A stretch of DNA of 64,000 nt from an uncultured Rhodobiaceae bacterium (GCA_913057645.1 CAJXOU010000003.1:1-64000); one strand, 5' to 3'; counted from the stretch's first letter, positions 18,166-26,883 are shown. Notes: generated from the sequence alone by a model not told the origin. Made by a program: numbers and translations.

Positions 18166-19937
18166 CCCTCGACCAGGGGCTTGCCTTCGGCATCCTGTTC
18201 ATGGCGCTGGTGCTTTTCGCATCGGGCAAGCTCCGCCATGACATCGTTGCCCTGATTTCGCTCGTCGCCGTATCGCTGGCAGGCCTTGTCAAACCGACGG
18301 AAATCCTCTCCGGCTTCGGCCATCCGGCGGTGATAACCGTAGCCGCGGTTCTGGTCGTTTCGGAAGCGCTGCGCAGCTCGGGGCTCGTCGATGTGGTTGT
18401 GCGGCGCATCCTGCCCCTGACAAAGACGACAACCGGCCATATCGGCATCCTGACGGGCGTGGTCGCCGTGGCTTCCTCTTTCATGAACAATGTCGGCGCG
18501 CTTGCAATCATGCTGCCCGTCGTGCTCGCGACAGCCGCCGAACGCGGACGTCCGCCCGCCATGTTGCTCATGCCCATCGCCTTCGGCTCGATGCTCGGCG
18601 GCATGATGACGATGATCGGCACTCCGCCCAACATCATCATCGCAAGCTTTCGCCGCTCCTATGCCGACGAACCCTTCGGCATGTTCGATTTCGCCTGGGT
18701 GGGCCTGCCTGTTGCCGTGATCGGCATTCTCTTCATCGCGCTCGGTGCCTGGCGCCTCATCCCGCGCGAGAGAAAGGGCGGCGTCTCGCCGGAAGACATG
18801 TTCAGCCTCGAGGAATATGTGATCGAGGTGCGCGTCGGCGAAAAGAGCCCGCTGATCGGCAGGCGCATCGCGCATATGGAGGAAGCCGCGGGCGAAGACA
18901 TCGTGATTGCCGCCCGTGTGCGCGAGGATGGTCAGATTTACGAGCCGGAAAGCTGGCAACCTGTGGAGCCGAACGATCTCTTTATCCTGCGTGCGGACCC
19001 GGCCGATCTCACCGAGTTCCTCAACAATCAGGGGCTGGAGCTCGTAGGCTCGAACGGCGAAAGCCGAGCCGACATCACGAGTACGGACCTGAAGCTGATG
19101 GAAGCGATCGTCGGTCCGAATTCACCGCTTATCGGCTTTGGGCCGCGCACATTGACGCGACTGGCGCAGGACAACTTCCATCTCTTCGCGGTGGCGCGGC
19201 GGGGCGAACCTATTGGCGGGCGGCTGCATAATGTCCGCTTCCAGACAGGCGACGTACTGCTGCTGCAGACGCGCGAGGGACCGGACCTGCAACTGCCCCC
19301 GGAGCTCGGGCTGCTGCCTCTCCCCGAACGCGGATTGAAGCTCGGGGGCGCGAGACGTCTAGGCACCGCCTTCACCATCTTCGGCGGCGCGATAGCCCTG
19401 TCGATGGCGGGCGTGATGCCGATCGGCGTCGCCTTCCTCGCCGCGATCGTCCTTTATGTAATTACCGGCATCCTGCCACTCCGCGATCTCTACCGTCACA
19501 TAGACTGGCCGGTCATCGTGCTGCTGGGCGCAATGATCCCCGTCGGCCAGGCCCTGCAGAATACGGGCTCCGATACACTTATCGCCGAGAGCATCGCAGG
19601 CATGGCAGACGCACTGCCGCTATGGGCGCTCATCGCAGTGCTGCTTGTCGTCACCATGGTTCTGACAGACGTCATCAACAACGCGGCAACGGCGCTCATC
19701 ATGGCACCGATCTCGATTGCCATAGCCCAGGCACTGGGCGCCAACCCGGATGCCTTCCTGATGACGGTCGCCATTGGTGCGAGTTGCTCGTTCCTGACGC
19801 CCATCGGACATCAGTCGAACACGCTGGTCATGGGCCCGGGAGGCTACAGATTTTCGGACTACTGGCGGCTCGGCCTGCCGCTCGAGATCGTGGTGACACT
19901 GGTCTCTGTGCCGGCAATCCTGTTCTTCTGGGGCTGA
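18162..19937 (+). CDS. SLC13/DASS-type transporter with two RCK_C domains
   Basis: A 591-residue membrane protein of the ion transporter superfamily. An N-terminal half of about 5 membrane segments carries SSFMNNVGALAIMLPV and MTMIGTPPNIIIAS. Two cytoplasmic TrkA-C (RCK_C) domains lie at about residues 215-290 and 300-370. A C-terminal half repeats the fold with TDVINNAATALIMAPI and TPIGHQSNTLVMGPGGY. This organisation is standard for bacterial Na+/sulfate or dicarboxylate symporters of the YfbS/SLC13 kind. It is translationally coupled to the epoxide hydrolase gene (ATGA). It could move an organic acid linked to that pathway or sulfate; sequence alone does not decide. Confidence 0.88.
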   Translation: MTLDQGLAFGILFMALVLFASGKLRHDIVALISLVAVSLAGLVKPTEILSGFGHPAVITVAAVLVVSEALRSSGLVDVVVRRILPLTKTTTGHIGILTGVVAVASSFMNNVGALAIMLPVVLATAAERGRPPAMLLMPIAFGSMLGGMMTMIGTPPNIIIASFRRSYADEPFGMFDFAWVGLPVAVIGILFIALGAWRLIPRERKGGVSPEDMFSLEEYVIEVRVGEKSPLIGRRIAHMEEAAGEDIVIAARVREDGQIYEPESWQPVEPNDLFILRADPADLTEFLNNQGLELVGSNGESRADITSTDLKLMEAIVGPNSPLIGFGPRTLTRLAQDNFHLFAVARRGEPIGGRLHNVRFQTGDVLLLQTREGPDLQLPPELGLLPLPERGLKLGGARRLGTAFTIFGGAIALSMAGVMPIGVAFLAAIVLYVITGILPLRDLYRHIDWPVIVLLGAMIPVGQALQNTGSDTLIAESIAGMADALPLWALIAVLLVVTMVLTDVINNAATALIMAPISIAIAQALGANPDAFLMTVAIGASCSFLTPIGHQSNTLVMGPGGYRFSDYWRLGLPLEIVVTLVSVPAILFFWG

Positions 19938-19947
19938 AAGCAGACGC

Positions 19948-20472
19948 TCAGCCCGGCGTCCCCGCACCGATATCGATCCATGTCGTGTCTTCGTATCCGA
20001 GAATCTCGTATGGCCCCGGATCATAGGCAACGGGTTCGAGCGCGCCGAAATAGGAAAGGATCATCCAGCGGCCGGAGTGGCGATGAAACATCGGCAATGT
20101 CAGGACTTCGGCCCTGTCGACCATGTTGTCGCGGCGGCTGCGAATGATGTTCCATCGCCCGCAGGGGCATGAAATCTGGGCCTGGATGAGCTTGATGTAG
20201 TCGGGCCGGACCTGCGGCAGAATAAGATCGAGAGCGTTCTTGCCGGTGGGATCGAAACCCATCGCACGGCAAACGGCGGTGCCTGTGAGGCGCTGCAGGA
20301 TAAGATCTTCGGAAACGACTTCGAGGATCGTTACGGCCGGCATAAGGGCCGCGATGCGCGCCGGGTTAAATTCGCTCCGGTCCGGCACGATGCCGGTTTT
20401 CGGCAGGCTGTCCCAGTAACCAAAGAACGTTTTGGCACCGGCGGTCTGGAGCACATCGGGCTCGGCAAGCAT
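19948..20472 (-). CDS. PAS_5 family protein (alphaproteobacterial PAS)
   Basis: A 174-residue protein matching the PAS_5 family (DUF1488-independent, mostly alphaproteobacterial). The core readable elements are FFGYWDSL, FNPARIAALMPAVTILEV, ILQRLTGTAVCRAMGFDPTG and GRWMILSYFGALEP. There is no output domain, so it is likely a small signalling or sensory protein, or it could bind a ligand. It ends 11 bp from the SLC13-type gene in convergent orientation and lies 98 bp from accA on the same strand. Function unknown. Confidence 0.82.
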   Translation of the reverse strand: MLAEPDVLQTAGAKTFFGYWDSLPKTGIVPDRSEFNPARIAALMPAVTILEVVSEDLILQRLTGTAVCRAMGFDPTGKNALDLILPQVRPDYIKLIQAQISCPCGRWNIIRSRRDNMVDRAEVLTLPMFHRHSGRWMILSYFGALEPVAYDPGPYEILGYEDTTWIDIGAGTPG

Positions 20473-20570
20473 GGAGTTGTTCCCGCCAGTTACGAAAACG
20501 AGACGTTCGACTTCGTTCTAGGCGGGCATGCTTAATGTTCGATGAATCCCGGTATTCCGGAAAATATAGC

Positions 20571-21530
20571 TCAGGAAAGGCCGAGCCGTCCCATGGCGAG
20601 GAACTTCTCGCGGCGAACCCGGCGAATGGAATCCGCATCGAGCTTTTCGAGCCCCTTGAGCTCTTCCGCAATCGCGTCGCCTGTTTCCTTGATCATCTGC
20701 TGCCGCTCGCGATGGGCACCGCCCGTGGGTTCCGGCAGGATGCGGTCGATCACGCCAAGTTCCTTGAGATGCTGCGCGGTGATCTTCATCGCGGTCGCCG
20801 CATCCTTCGCCTTGTCGGAACTGCGCCAGAGAATGGAAGACGCTCCCTCCGGCGAGATCACGCTGTAGATCGAATGCTCGAGCATCAGCACGCGGTTGCC
20901 ACAAGCAATGCCGATGGCCCCGCCGGACATGCCCTCACCGATGATGACCGAAATAAGCGGCACGCCGAGCGACAGGCAGCGATCCGTCGAGCGCGCAATC
21001 GCTTCGGCGACGCTGCGCTCTTCGCTTTCCATGCCGGGATAGGCGCCGGAGGTATCGGCAAGCGTGACGACGGGAATGCCGAAGCGCTCGGCAAGTGTCA
21101 TCAGCCGGATCGCCTTGCGGTAGCCTTCAGGGCGAGCCATACCGAAATTGTGCTTGATGCGGCTCTGCGTGTCCGAGCCCTTCTCGTGCCCGATAAACAT
21201 CACCGATCGGCCACGGAAACGGCCGAGCCCGCCGACGATAGCTGAATCTTCACCATAAAGCCGGTCGCCCGCGAGCGGCGTGAAGTCTTCCGCCAGCCGC
21301 TCGACATAGTCGAGGAAATGGGGCCGCGCCGGATGACGCGCTACCTGCACCTTCTGCCAGGGCGTGAGCGAGGCATAGGTTTCCTTCAGAAGCTGCGACG
21401 CTTTGAGCTCGAGTTTGGAGACTTCATCGCCAATGCTGACTGACGGGTCTTCCTGTGCGAGGAGCTTCAGCTCCTGCACCTTACCCTCCAGTTCCGCTAT
21501 CGGTTTCTCGAAATCGAGATAGGTGTGCAT
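20571..21530 (-). CDS. accA: Acetyl-CoA carboxylase carboxyltransferase subunit alpha
   Basis: The 319-residue product is the alpha subunit of the carboxyltransferase, which with AccD transfers CO2 from carboxybiotin to acetyl-CoA to start fatty acid synthesis. Visible motifs are DFEKPIAELEGKVQEL at the N-terminus, GMARPEGYRKAIRLM, DTSGAYPGMESEERSVAEAIA and SVISPEGASSILWR. The start at 21530 gives MHTYLDFEKPI, the normal N-terminus; the 445-codon open frame upstream is non-conserved. It is divergent from the ECF41 module with 232 bp between the starts. Confidence 0.97.
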   Translation of the reverse strand: MHTYLDFEKPIAELEGKVQELKLLAQEDPSVSIGDEVSKLELKASQLLKETYASLTPWQKVQVARHPARPHFLDYVERLAEDFTPLAGDRLYGEDSAIVGGLGRFRGRSVMFIGHEKGSDTQSRIKHNFGMARPEGYRKAIRLMTLAERFGIPVVTLADTSGAYPGMESEERSVAEAIARSTDRCLSLGVPLISVIIGEGMSGGAIGIACGNRVLMLEHSIYSVISPEGASSILWRSSDKAKDAATAMKITAQHLKELGVIDRILPEPTGGAHRERQQMIKETGDAIAEELKGLEKLDADSIRRVRREKFLAMGRLGLS

Positions 21531-21695
21531 CGCGCTCCGGCAGCTCCCGCACGGCCGCGAAAGCGGACCCGGCGAACGAACCTCTTTGGGGGTCCGTTGT
21601 TGGCAAGTGCGCGGCACACTGACCCGCCCCCGCCTCCTTGTCAACCGGCGCTGCCCCCAAAGGTAAATGGCGGAATCCTGCGCTTCTCGGGCCGG

Positions 21696-21722
21696 TGTCA
21701 CAAAACCGGAACCTGCCTCGTC
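21696..21722 (+). promoter_or_regulatory. Predicted ECF41-type promoter
   Basis: The sequence TGTCACA (21696-21702), a 16-bp spacer and CGTC (21719-21722) match the published ECF41 consensus (a TGTCACA -35 and CGTC -10) exactly in both elements. It lies 40 bp upstream of the first gene of a three-gene operon whose last gene is an ECF41 sigma factor. Autoregulation is therefore predicted. Confidence 0.8.
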
Positions 21723-21762
21723 TTGAAGGGGAAGTCCTTGTTCAGACAGACAGGAGGTTCCG

Positions 21763-22185
21763 ATGACGGATCTCGCCTTGCCGAAATACAAAAGCCCTCC
21801 GCTGAGAACCGCAGCTCTCGCCATCTGGGGTCTGCTCTCGTTCGGAAATGCGCTCTGGATGCTCGCGGACCCTGCAGGCTGGTACGCCAGCATCGACGGG
21901 GTTCCCAATACCGGTCCCTACAACCATCATTTCGTGCGGGATATCGGCGTCGCCTACCTGACCCTCGCGCTGCTCGTCGCGGGTGCAATCCGCTGGCCGG
22001 GCGCGGCAGTTCCGCTGCTTTCCGCCGTCACGCTTTATCTCACTCTGCACGCCTTGCTGCATGTCTGGGACATCGCGGCTGCGCGTCTTCCCGCCGAGCA
22101 CCTCCTTGTGGATCTGCCGGGCGTCTTTGCTCCTCCCTTCATTTCGGCGTTGCTTACCTGGTGGGCCAGGCCGGCCCGTTTCTGA
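21763..22185 (+). CDS. Small integral membrane protein of the ECF41 module
   Basis: A 140-residue protein with four predicted membrane spans (near residues 16-35, 55-78, 82-102 and 118-136). It has no recognised catalytic motif. The sequence FVRDIGVAYLTLALL and the ALLHVWDIAAARL loop recall small DoxX/DUF4345-like membrane proteins, but I do not assign it to a family with confidence. It is the first gene after the predicted ECF41 promoter and lies 21 bp before the carboxymuconolactone decarboxylase-like gene, so it should be a target of the sigma factor. Confidence 0.75.
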   Translation: MTDLALPKYKSPPLRTAALAIWGLLSFGNALWMLADPAGWYASIDGVPNTGPYNHHFVRDIGVAYLTLALLVAGAIRWPGAAVPLLSAVTLYLTLHALLHVWDIAAARLPAEHLLVDLPGVFAPPFISALLTWWARPARF

Positions 22186-22206
22186 CCCTCTGCACAGGAG
22201 ACAATC

Positions 22207-22758
22207 ATGTTCGGATTTCTCGCCCGCCGTCTCATCGACATGCAGGAACGGGTGACCGGGTCGAGCGCGGACTATGCGCGCGACCTCCATGCCGGCTCGC
22301 CCGCCGCTTTCTGGCGCTTCACGATCTCCATGATGTCGTCGCGCTACGTGAAGAGATTGCCCCCCGAAGTCTACTGTGTCGCCGGCCTGGCCGCCCTGCG
22401 GTCGGAGGATTGCGGCCCCTGTGTCCAGATCGGCGTCAACCTCGCCCTCGCGCAAGGCATCTCGCCGGCTGTCGTGCGCGCTGCCGCAACAGGCGATATC
22501 GAATCGCTCAGCGAAGAGAATCGCTTGGCCTTCGAATTTGCCCGGGCGGTCGCGACGCGCGACTTTCGCGCCGAAGAGTTGCGTCCCATGATCGAGAGAA
22601 ACTGGGGCAAGGCCGGACTGGCCGAACTGGCGCTCGAGATTGCGAGCGTGCGGGCTTATCCGGCAATGAAGCGTGCTTTGGGATATGGTCAGTCCTGCCA
22701 GCGCGTCGTCATCGAAGGTGAAGTGGCCGACGCGCGCCCAAGAGAGGCAGCGGCATGA
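22207..22758 (+). CDS. Carboxymuconolactone decarboxylase/AhpD-like protein
   Basis: A 183-residue alpha-helical protein with the AhpD/CMD core. The CxxC pair lies in SEDCGPCVQIGVN at residues 69-72, followed by ALAQGISPAVVRAAATGD. The redox-active CxxC and preceding acidic residue are those of AhpD-like peroxidase adaptor proteins, so a thiol-based role in detoxification is more likely than true decarboxylase activity. CMD-family genes are the classic genomic partners of ECF41 sigma factors. Its stop overlaps the sigma-factor start (ATGA), so levels are coupled. Confidence 0.85.
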   Translation: MFGFLARRLIDMQERVTGSSADYARDLHAGSPAAFWRFTISMMSSRYVKRLPPEVYCVAGLAALRSEDCGPCVQIGVNLALAQGISPAVVRAAATGDIESLSEENRLAFEFARAVATRDFRAEELRPMIERNWGKAGLAELALEIASVRAYPAMKRALGYGQSCQRVVIEGEVADARPREAAA

Positions 22759-23654
22759 AAGCGACAACGAGGCAAGAGGGAAAGGACGAGATTTTCGAGT
22801 GCCACCGCGCTCGGGTCTTTTCCGTCGCCTATCGCATCCTCGGCTCGGTAGCGGACGCCGAGGATGTCGTGCAGGACGCCTGGCTGCGCTGGCGGAACAC
22901 CGACACGTCCGGCATCCAGAACCCCGAAGCATGGCTTGTGACGACGGTTGCCCGGCTCGCCATCGACCAGCTTCGCAGTGCCCGCGCCAGACGGGAAACC
23001 TATGTCGGTCCGTGGCTGCCGGAACCGATCGTTGAGCTTGCGAGCGCGAGCGAGACGACGCCTGAGGAGCGCCTGTCGCTGGCCGACGACATCTCGATGG
23101 CGCTGCTGCACATGCTGGAACGGCTTGCGCCGGAAGAACGCGCGGCGTTCCTGCTACATGACGCTTTCGACTATGGCTATGGTGAGCTGGCCGCGCTTCT
23201 CGGCAAATCGGAAGCGGCCTGCCGCCAGACGGTGAGCCGCGCCCGCAAGCGCGTGAAAGACGCTCACCCGCGTTTCGATACCAGTGCAACGGAACATCGC
23301 CGCCTTGCGGCGGCCTTCAGCAGCGCGATCTCGGCTGCCGACCCCAGGGCACTGATCGAGTGTTTCAGCGAAGACGTGGTGTTCTATTCAGACGGCGGCG
23401 GCAAGGCGATTGCCGCCTTGAACCCGCTTTACGGACCGGACCACGTGACGCGCTTCCTGATAGGCATCCTGAAGAAGCGGCCGGAAAACTTTGCCGTGCA
23501 GCCCGCAACGGTGAACGGATTGCCGGGATTTCTGATGACGGAAGGAGAAGGCCGGGTTCATTCGGCTCTGAGCTTCGGCGTCAGCGACGGCCGCATCTCC
23601 GCACTCTACATGATCCGCAATCCGGACAAGCTGCAGCACACGGACCTGCGTTAG
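22755..23654 (+). CDS. ECF41 RNA polymerase sigma factor with SnoaL-like C-terminal domain
   Basis: This 299-residue extracytoplasmic-function sigma factor has sigma2 (RVFSVAYRILGSVADAEDVVQDAWLRW) and sigma4 (LLHMLERLAPEERAAFLLHDAFDYGY) regions. A fused ~110-residue SnoaL/NTF2-like domain replaces the usual anti-sigma factor. All three hallmark ECF41 motifs are readable: WLPEP at residues 87-91, DGGGK at 213-217 and NPDKL at 289-293. In studied members the extension both activates and restrains the sigma factor. The gene closes the operon headed by a matching promoter. Its TAG stop shares bases with the xerD stop on the other strand. Confidence 0.95.
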   Translation: MKATTRQEGKDEIFECHRARVFSVAYRILGSVADAEDVVQDAWLRWRNTDTSGIQNPEAWLVTTVARLAIDQLRSARARRETYVGPWLPEPIVELASASETTPEERLSLADDISMALLHMLERLAPEERAAFLLHDAFDYGYGELAALLGKSEAACRQTVSRARKRVKDAHPRFDTSATEHRRLAAAFSSAISAADPRALIECFSEDVVFYSDGGGKAIAALNPLYGPDHVTRFLIGILKKRPENFAVQPATVNGLPGFLMTEGEGRVHSALSFGVSDGRISALYMIRNPDKLQHTDLR

Positions 23655-24610
23655 GACGCTTTGCCCTTCTTCGCGAGCGGATGATGCGTCTGCACCAGTT
23701 CCTTCAGCCGCTCGTCAAGCACATGCGTATAAATCTGCGTCGTCGAGATATCGGCATGGCCCAGCATCTGCTGGACGGCGCGCAGATCGGCGCCGTTGGC
23801 GAGGAGATGGCTCGCAAAGGCATGACGCAGCGTGTGCGGCGAGACGCGCGTCGGGTCGAGACCCGCGGCAACCGCAAGGTCCTTCAGAAGCTGGGCGAAA
23901 CGATGCCGCGTGAGATGGCCCTGCCGGCCGCGCGAAGGAAAAAGCCAGGGCGAAACATGGTCCCCAAGCCGCATCGAGCGGAGCGGCAGATAGGCGTCGA
24001 TCGCAGCGCGCGCCGTTTCCGACAAGGGTACGAGCCGTTCGCGGCCACCCTTGCCGCTCACCGCAAGGAACCGTTCCTCGCCCCGCACGGCCGAAAGCGG
24101 CAACCCGACAAGCTCCGAGACGCGGAGGCCGGTCGCATAGAGCACTTCCATCAGACAGACGAGCCGGGCCCGCTTGTAGGCAAGTACCGCTTCTTCCTGC
24201 GTCCGTCCGTCTTCTGCGCGCTGCGCGGCGGCAAGAAGCGCATCGACCTCCTCGACCGTGAGCGTTTTCGGCAACGGGCGCGCGCGTCGCGGCCCTTCGA
24301 TAGATCCGCACGGGTCGTCCGCACGAACGCCTTCCGCGAAAAGGAAACCGTGAAATTGCCGAATGGCGGAAAGCCGGCGGGCGGCAGTCGAGGCAGAGAG
24401 TCCCTGTTCGGAGAGCCCTTCGAGATAATCGCGAACGTCACGTGTCGTCGCACCGCTCTGGTCCCGGCCCCGCGTGGCCAGAAAGGCGGAAAAGTCTTTC
24501 AGGTCGCGTTCATAGGCATCGAGCGTGTTGCGTGCCGCACCACGCTCGGCGCTCAGCATTTCCAGAAAGGCTTCGAGATGATGCCCGCGCTCCTGAGACT
24601 TCTTCGACAT
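23651..24610 (-). CDS. xerD: Tyrosine recombinase XerD
   Basis: This 319-residue site-specific recombinase, with XerC, resolves chromosome dimers at dif under FtsK control. It has the SAM-like N-terminal DNA-binding domain (FLEMLSAERGAARNTLDAYERDL). The catalytic residues are Arg in TGLRVSELVGL, Lys in GKGGRERLVPL, His-x-x-Arg in SPHTLRHAFASHLL, His in LGHADISTTQIY, and Tyr294 as nucleophile. Length and motifs fit XerD rather than a phage integrase. The start at 24610 (MSKKSQERGHH) is favoured over the 386-codon open frame. It lies 19 bp downstream of the exported protein gene. Confidence 0.93.
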   Translation of the reverse strand: MSKKSQERGHHLEAFLEMLSAERGAARNTLDAYERDLKDFSAFLATRGRDQSGATTRDVRDYLEGLSEQGLSASTAARRLSAIRQFHGFLFAEGVRADDPCGSIEGPRRARPLPKTLTVEEVDALLAAAQRAEDGRTQEEAVLAYKRARLVCLMEVLYATGLRVSELVGLPLSAVRGEERFLAVSGKGGRERLVPLSETARAAIDAYLPLRSMRLGDHVSPWLFPSRGRQGHLTRHRFAQLLKDLAVAAGLDPTRVSPHTLRHAFASHLLANGADLRAVQQMLGHADISTTQIYTHVLDERLKELVQTHHPLAKKGKAS

Positions 24611-24629
24611 GTAACTCACCCGTTTGAAC

Positions 24630-26609
24630 TCAACCACGTCCGGCGTTGCTTCGCGCCATGAGCGCTTCAAGTGCGAGACGCCGGGCCTCGCTTTCGAGAT
24701 TGACCGCCTTGAGACTTGCAACTGCTTGTGCCGAAGCCCGCGGATGAACCGTACCCGGTCCTTTCTGTCCGATGGCATCGAGCGAAAGAAGAACCGTCTC
24801 ACCGACGGCATTCTTCTGGCCTGCCGCCTGAAGGCGGTTCAGCAAGGCTTCCGGAGGCACATCGCCCGTCAGCGCTCCGCGTGCATCCAGCAACGCGTCC
24901 CATACGGCGGGCGTGAGCTGAAAGCCGAGCGCTTCGAGCATCATGGCTTCGCTTGCCGCATAGAGCTGCGTCGCCTTCACGCCCGATTTGAGGTCGGAAA
25001 CGATTTCCGCCGACGTTTTCTCGCTATCGAAGGACTGCGGTGACCCGCCGGAAACGCGCATGAGCCCGGTCAGTTCCCTCGTGTCACGACCCAGCATCTG
25101 CCCGCCGGAAGAAATCAACGACAGCCAGTCCTGCGCGCGAGACCGCTCACCGATCGCAATGAAGGCGCGGGCGGCAGCGGGCGCGAGAGGCCTCAGCGCA
25201 TCGGACGGCACCATGCGGTCGAGCTCGGGGTAAAGCGCTTCCACTGTCGGATAATAGAGGCCCGCGGATTCCGCCGTGGCAAAGGCAAGCTTGAAGAGAT
25301 GAATGCGTTCGTCGGCAGCGGCCGCCATGCCGATCGACTGAAAGATCATCGCACGGCGCAACGAGGACGACTCCGGAATGTCCGAAGTGAGAAGCCCTGC
25401 CATCTGTTCAGGCGTAAAGCTTGGCTTACGGTAGAAGGCCGCAAGATCGCGGCCGTCGAGCAGGCCATAGGCCGCAGCGCGCTCGGCGGCAGCAACTTTC
25501 ATCTCATCCGAGACCGACGGATCGGCAAGCATCGATTGCAGCAGCGCAGGCTCGACAATCTCCACCGCATTTTCCGGTAATTCGCGATCTGCAAGCCGGT
25601 AGAAGGCGGTGTCGACAATAGTGAGCTTGTTCGGCTCGGGCGCCCTGAGCGTTATCCCCGCCGCCGCTTCGCTCGCAAGCGAATAGAACAAGGCATCATC
25701 CATGCCTTCTTCCCGCGCGAGATCGAGCGTCAGGCTCGCAATTTCCGTATTGCCCGCCGCAATCTGGCAATAGGCGCTGAGCTTGACGGAGAACGCTGCC
25801 ATTGCGTCATGAGCGGGATCGTTGCCAGGCGGAATATCCTTCAGCGCGTCGCAAGCGAGCCGGTCGTCTCCCTGTGCAAGAGCCGCCCGTGCGATACCCG
25901 CGGCAACAGCCGGGCCTCGCTCATTGCCGACCGTTGCGCCGAGGTCGAGCGCGGCCTGCGTCTGTCCGGCCGCAATCAGCCGATTGAGCCTTATGGCAAG
26001 CAGCGATACGCCGCCACTCGCCCCTTCCGGCGGCTGCGCGCCTGTGAGGAGAAGACGCCGGGCGAGATCGTTCATGACGGGTGAGCGAGCGGGAACAGGA
26101 AGACGCGACAGATAGCGGTCGATATCGGCGCGAGACGCTCCCTGCCACATGTCTGTGCCGAGGCCGCCTTGCTGCGCACTGATGAGCCCCGCGGTCGACG
26201 CATCAACGCCCGTAAGCGTTCCGATCTGGATGCCGCTGTTGTCCTGGCCCGGCACCGCGCTCAGCATGCGAACGCTGGGCTCGCTCGCTCGCTTGCCGGC
26301 GGGAAAGAACTGCGAAGGCCCTGCGGGCTCCTCCGCCTGCGGCATGCCGGACGAAGGCGTGGTCGCGCCATAGCCCGGCGGCACGATGCGGCGCGGACCG
26401 GCCTCGCCCGCAGGCGCGAGATTGGCGGAGGACGACGAATCGGATTTCAGGCTCTCCGGCACAGGCCCGGACGGCTGCATGCCGGTGGGCGCCTGAAGCA
26501 TGTTCGCTTCCTGAGCGACAACCGGCGCACCGGACAGGGCAAACGAGGCGATGAGCGCGAAGCCGGCGGCGGCGAACCGCCCTTCCGACTTAACGCGGAA
26601 ACTGGTCAT
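24630..26609 (-). CDS. Large exported protein of unknown function
   Basis: A 659-residue protein with a clear signal peptide (FAAAGFALIASFALSGAPVVAQE). A ~120-residue Pro/Ser/Gly-rich disordered region follows, then a long alpha-helical part made of short repeat-like helices (for example ARRLLLTGAQPP, AGIARAALAQGDDRLACDAL). That part resembles a TPR/Sel1-like or superhelical scaffold, but no family is recognised. The start ATG 26609 lies inside the upstream 47-residue gene (20-bp overlap), and the larger ORF-track frame is not supported. It sits between aroK (divergent) and xerD. A periplasmic scaffold or envelope role is a guess. Confidence 0.75.
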   Translation of the reverse strand: MTSFRVKSEGRFAAAGFALIASFALSGAPVVAQEANMLQAPTGMQPSGPVPESLKSDSSSSANLAPAGEAGPRRIVPPGYGATTPSSGMPQAEEPAGPSQFFPAGKRASEPSVRMLSAVPGQDNSGIQIGTLTGVDASTAGLISAQQGGLGTDMWQGASRADIDRYLSRLPVPARSPVMNDLARRLLLTGAQPPEGASGGVSLLAIRLNRLIAAGQTQAALDLGATVGNERGPAVAAGIARAALAQGDDRLACDALKDIPPGNDPAHDAMAAFSVKLSAYCQIAAGNTEIASLTLDLAREEGMDDALFYSLASEAAAGITLRAPEPNKLTIVDTAFYRLADRELPENAVEIVEPALLQSMLADPSVSDEMKVAAAERAAAYGLLDGRDLAAFYRKPSFTPEQMAGLLTSDIPESSSLRRAMIFQSIGMAAAADERIHLFKLAFATAESAGLYYPTVEALYPELDRMVPSDALRPLAPAAARAFIAIGERSRAQDWLSLISSGGQMLGRDTRELTGLMRVSGGSPQSFDSEKTSAEIVSDLKSGVKATQLYAASEAMMLEALGFQLTPAVWDALLDARGALTGDVPPEALLNRLQAAGQKNAVGETVLLSLDAIGQKGPGTVHPRASAQAVASLKAVNLESEARRLALEALMARSNAGRG

Positions 26610-26733
26610 CTGGGAGAACCTTCTCCACTGTCTGGACCTGCGGCACGACCGACTGGTCCAGATAAAAAAGCCCACCCGCAAATGCAGCCACGAGAATGAC
26701 GGCAACGGCGAGAAAGCTGGTAGCACGGCTCAT
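26590..26733 (-). CDS. 47-residue single-span membrane protein
   Basis: A short protein with an N-terminal membrane helix (FLAVAVILVAAFAGGLFYL) and a periplasmic-side tail ending VEKVLPDDQFPR. This tail motif recurs in small proteins next to aroK in other alphaproteobacteria as I remember them. The ATG at 26733 (MSRATSFLAV) is preferred over the 66-codon frame starting at 26790, which adds a charged N-terminus before the hydrophobic segment. It overlaps the start of the 659-residue exported protein by 20 bp, strongly suggesting coupled translation and a shared function in the envelope. Confidence 0.72.
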   Translation of the reverse strand: MSRATSFLAVAVILVAAFAGGLFYLDQSVVPQVQTVEKVLPDDQFPR

Positions 26734-26883
26734 GATTCTTCCTTCTTCTGGGTCTTCGCGGGACCCTTCGGGTTCATGCCGCCGGGACAATTCATCAGCA
26801 TTAGGCCCCGGTTGCGGCGAAATTTGGGCGCGACGACACGCCCCGAAAGGCTTATCTACAGGTCCAGCCAGGCTGCAACCATG

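Noticed and set aside
21742-23289. 515-codon minus-strand ORF
   Set aside because: Antisense shadow of the ECF41 operon; the operon genes have clear motifs and coupled starts.
23651-24610. Phage integrase instead of XerD
   Set aside because: Length, motif spacing and lack of phage neighbours fit the chromosomal XerD.
23360-24661. 433-codon plus-strand ORF
   Set aside because: Antisense to xerD over most of its length; no family pattern.
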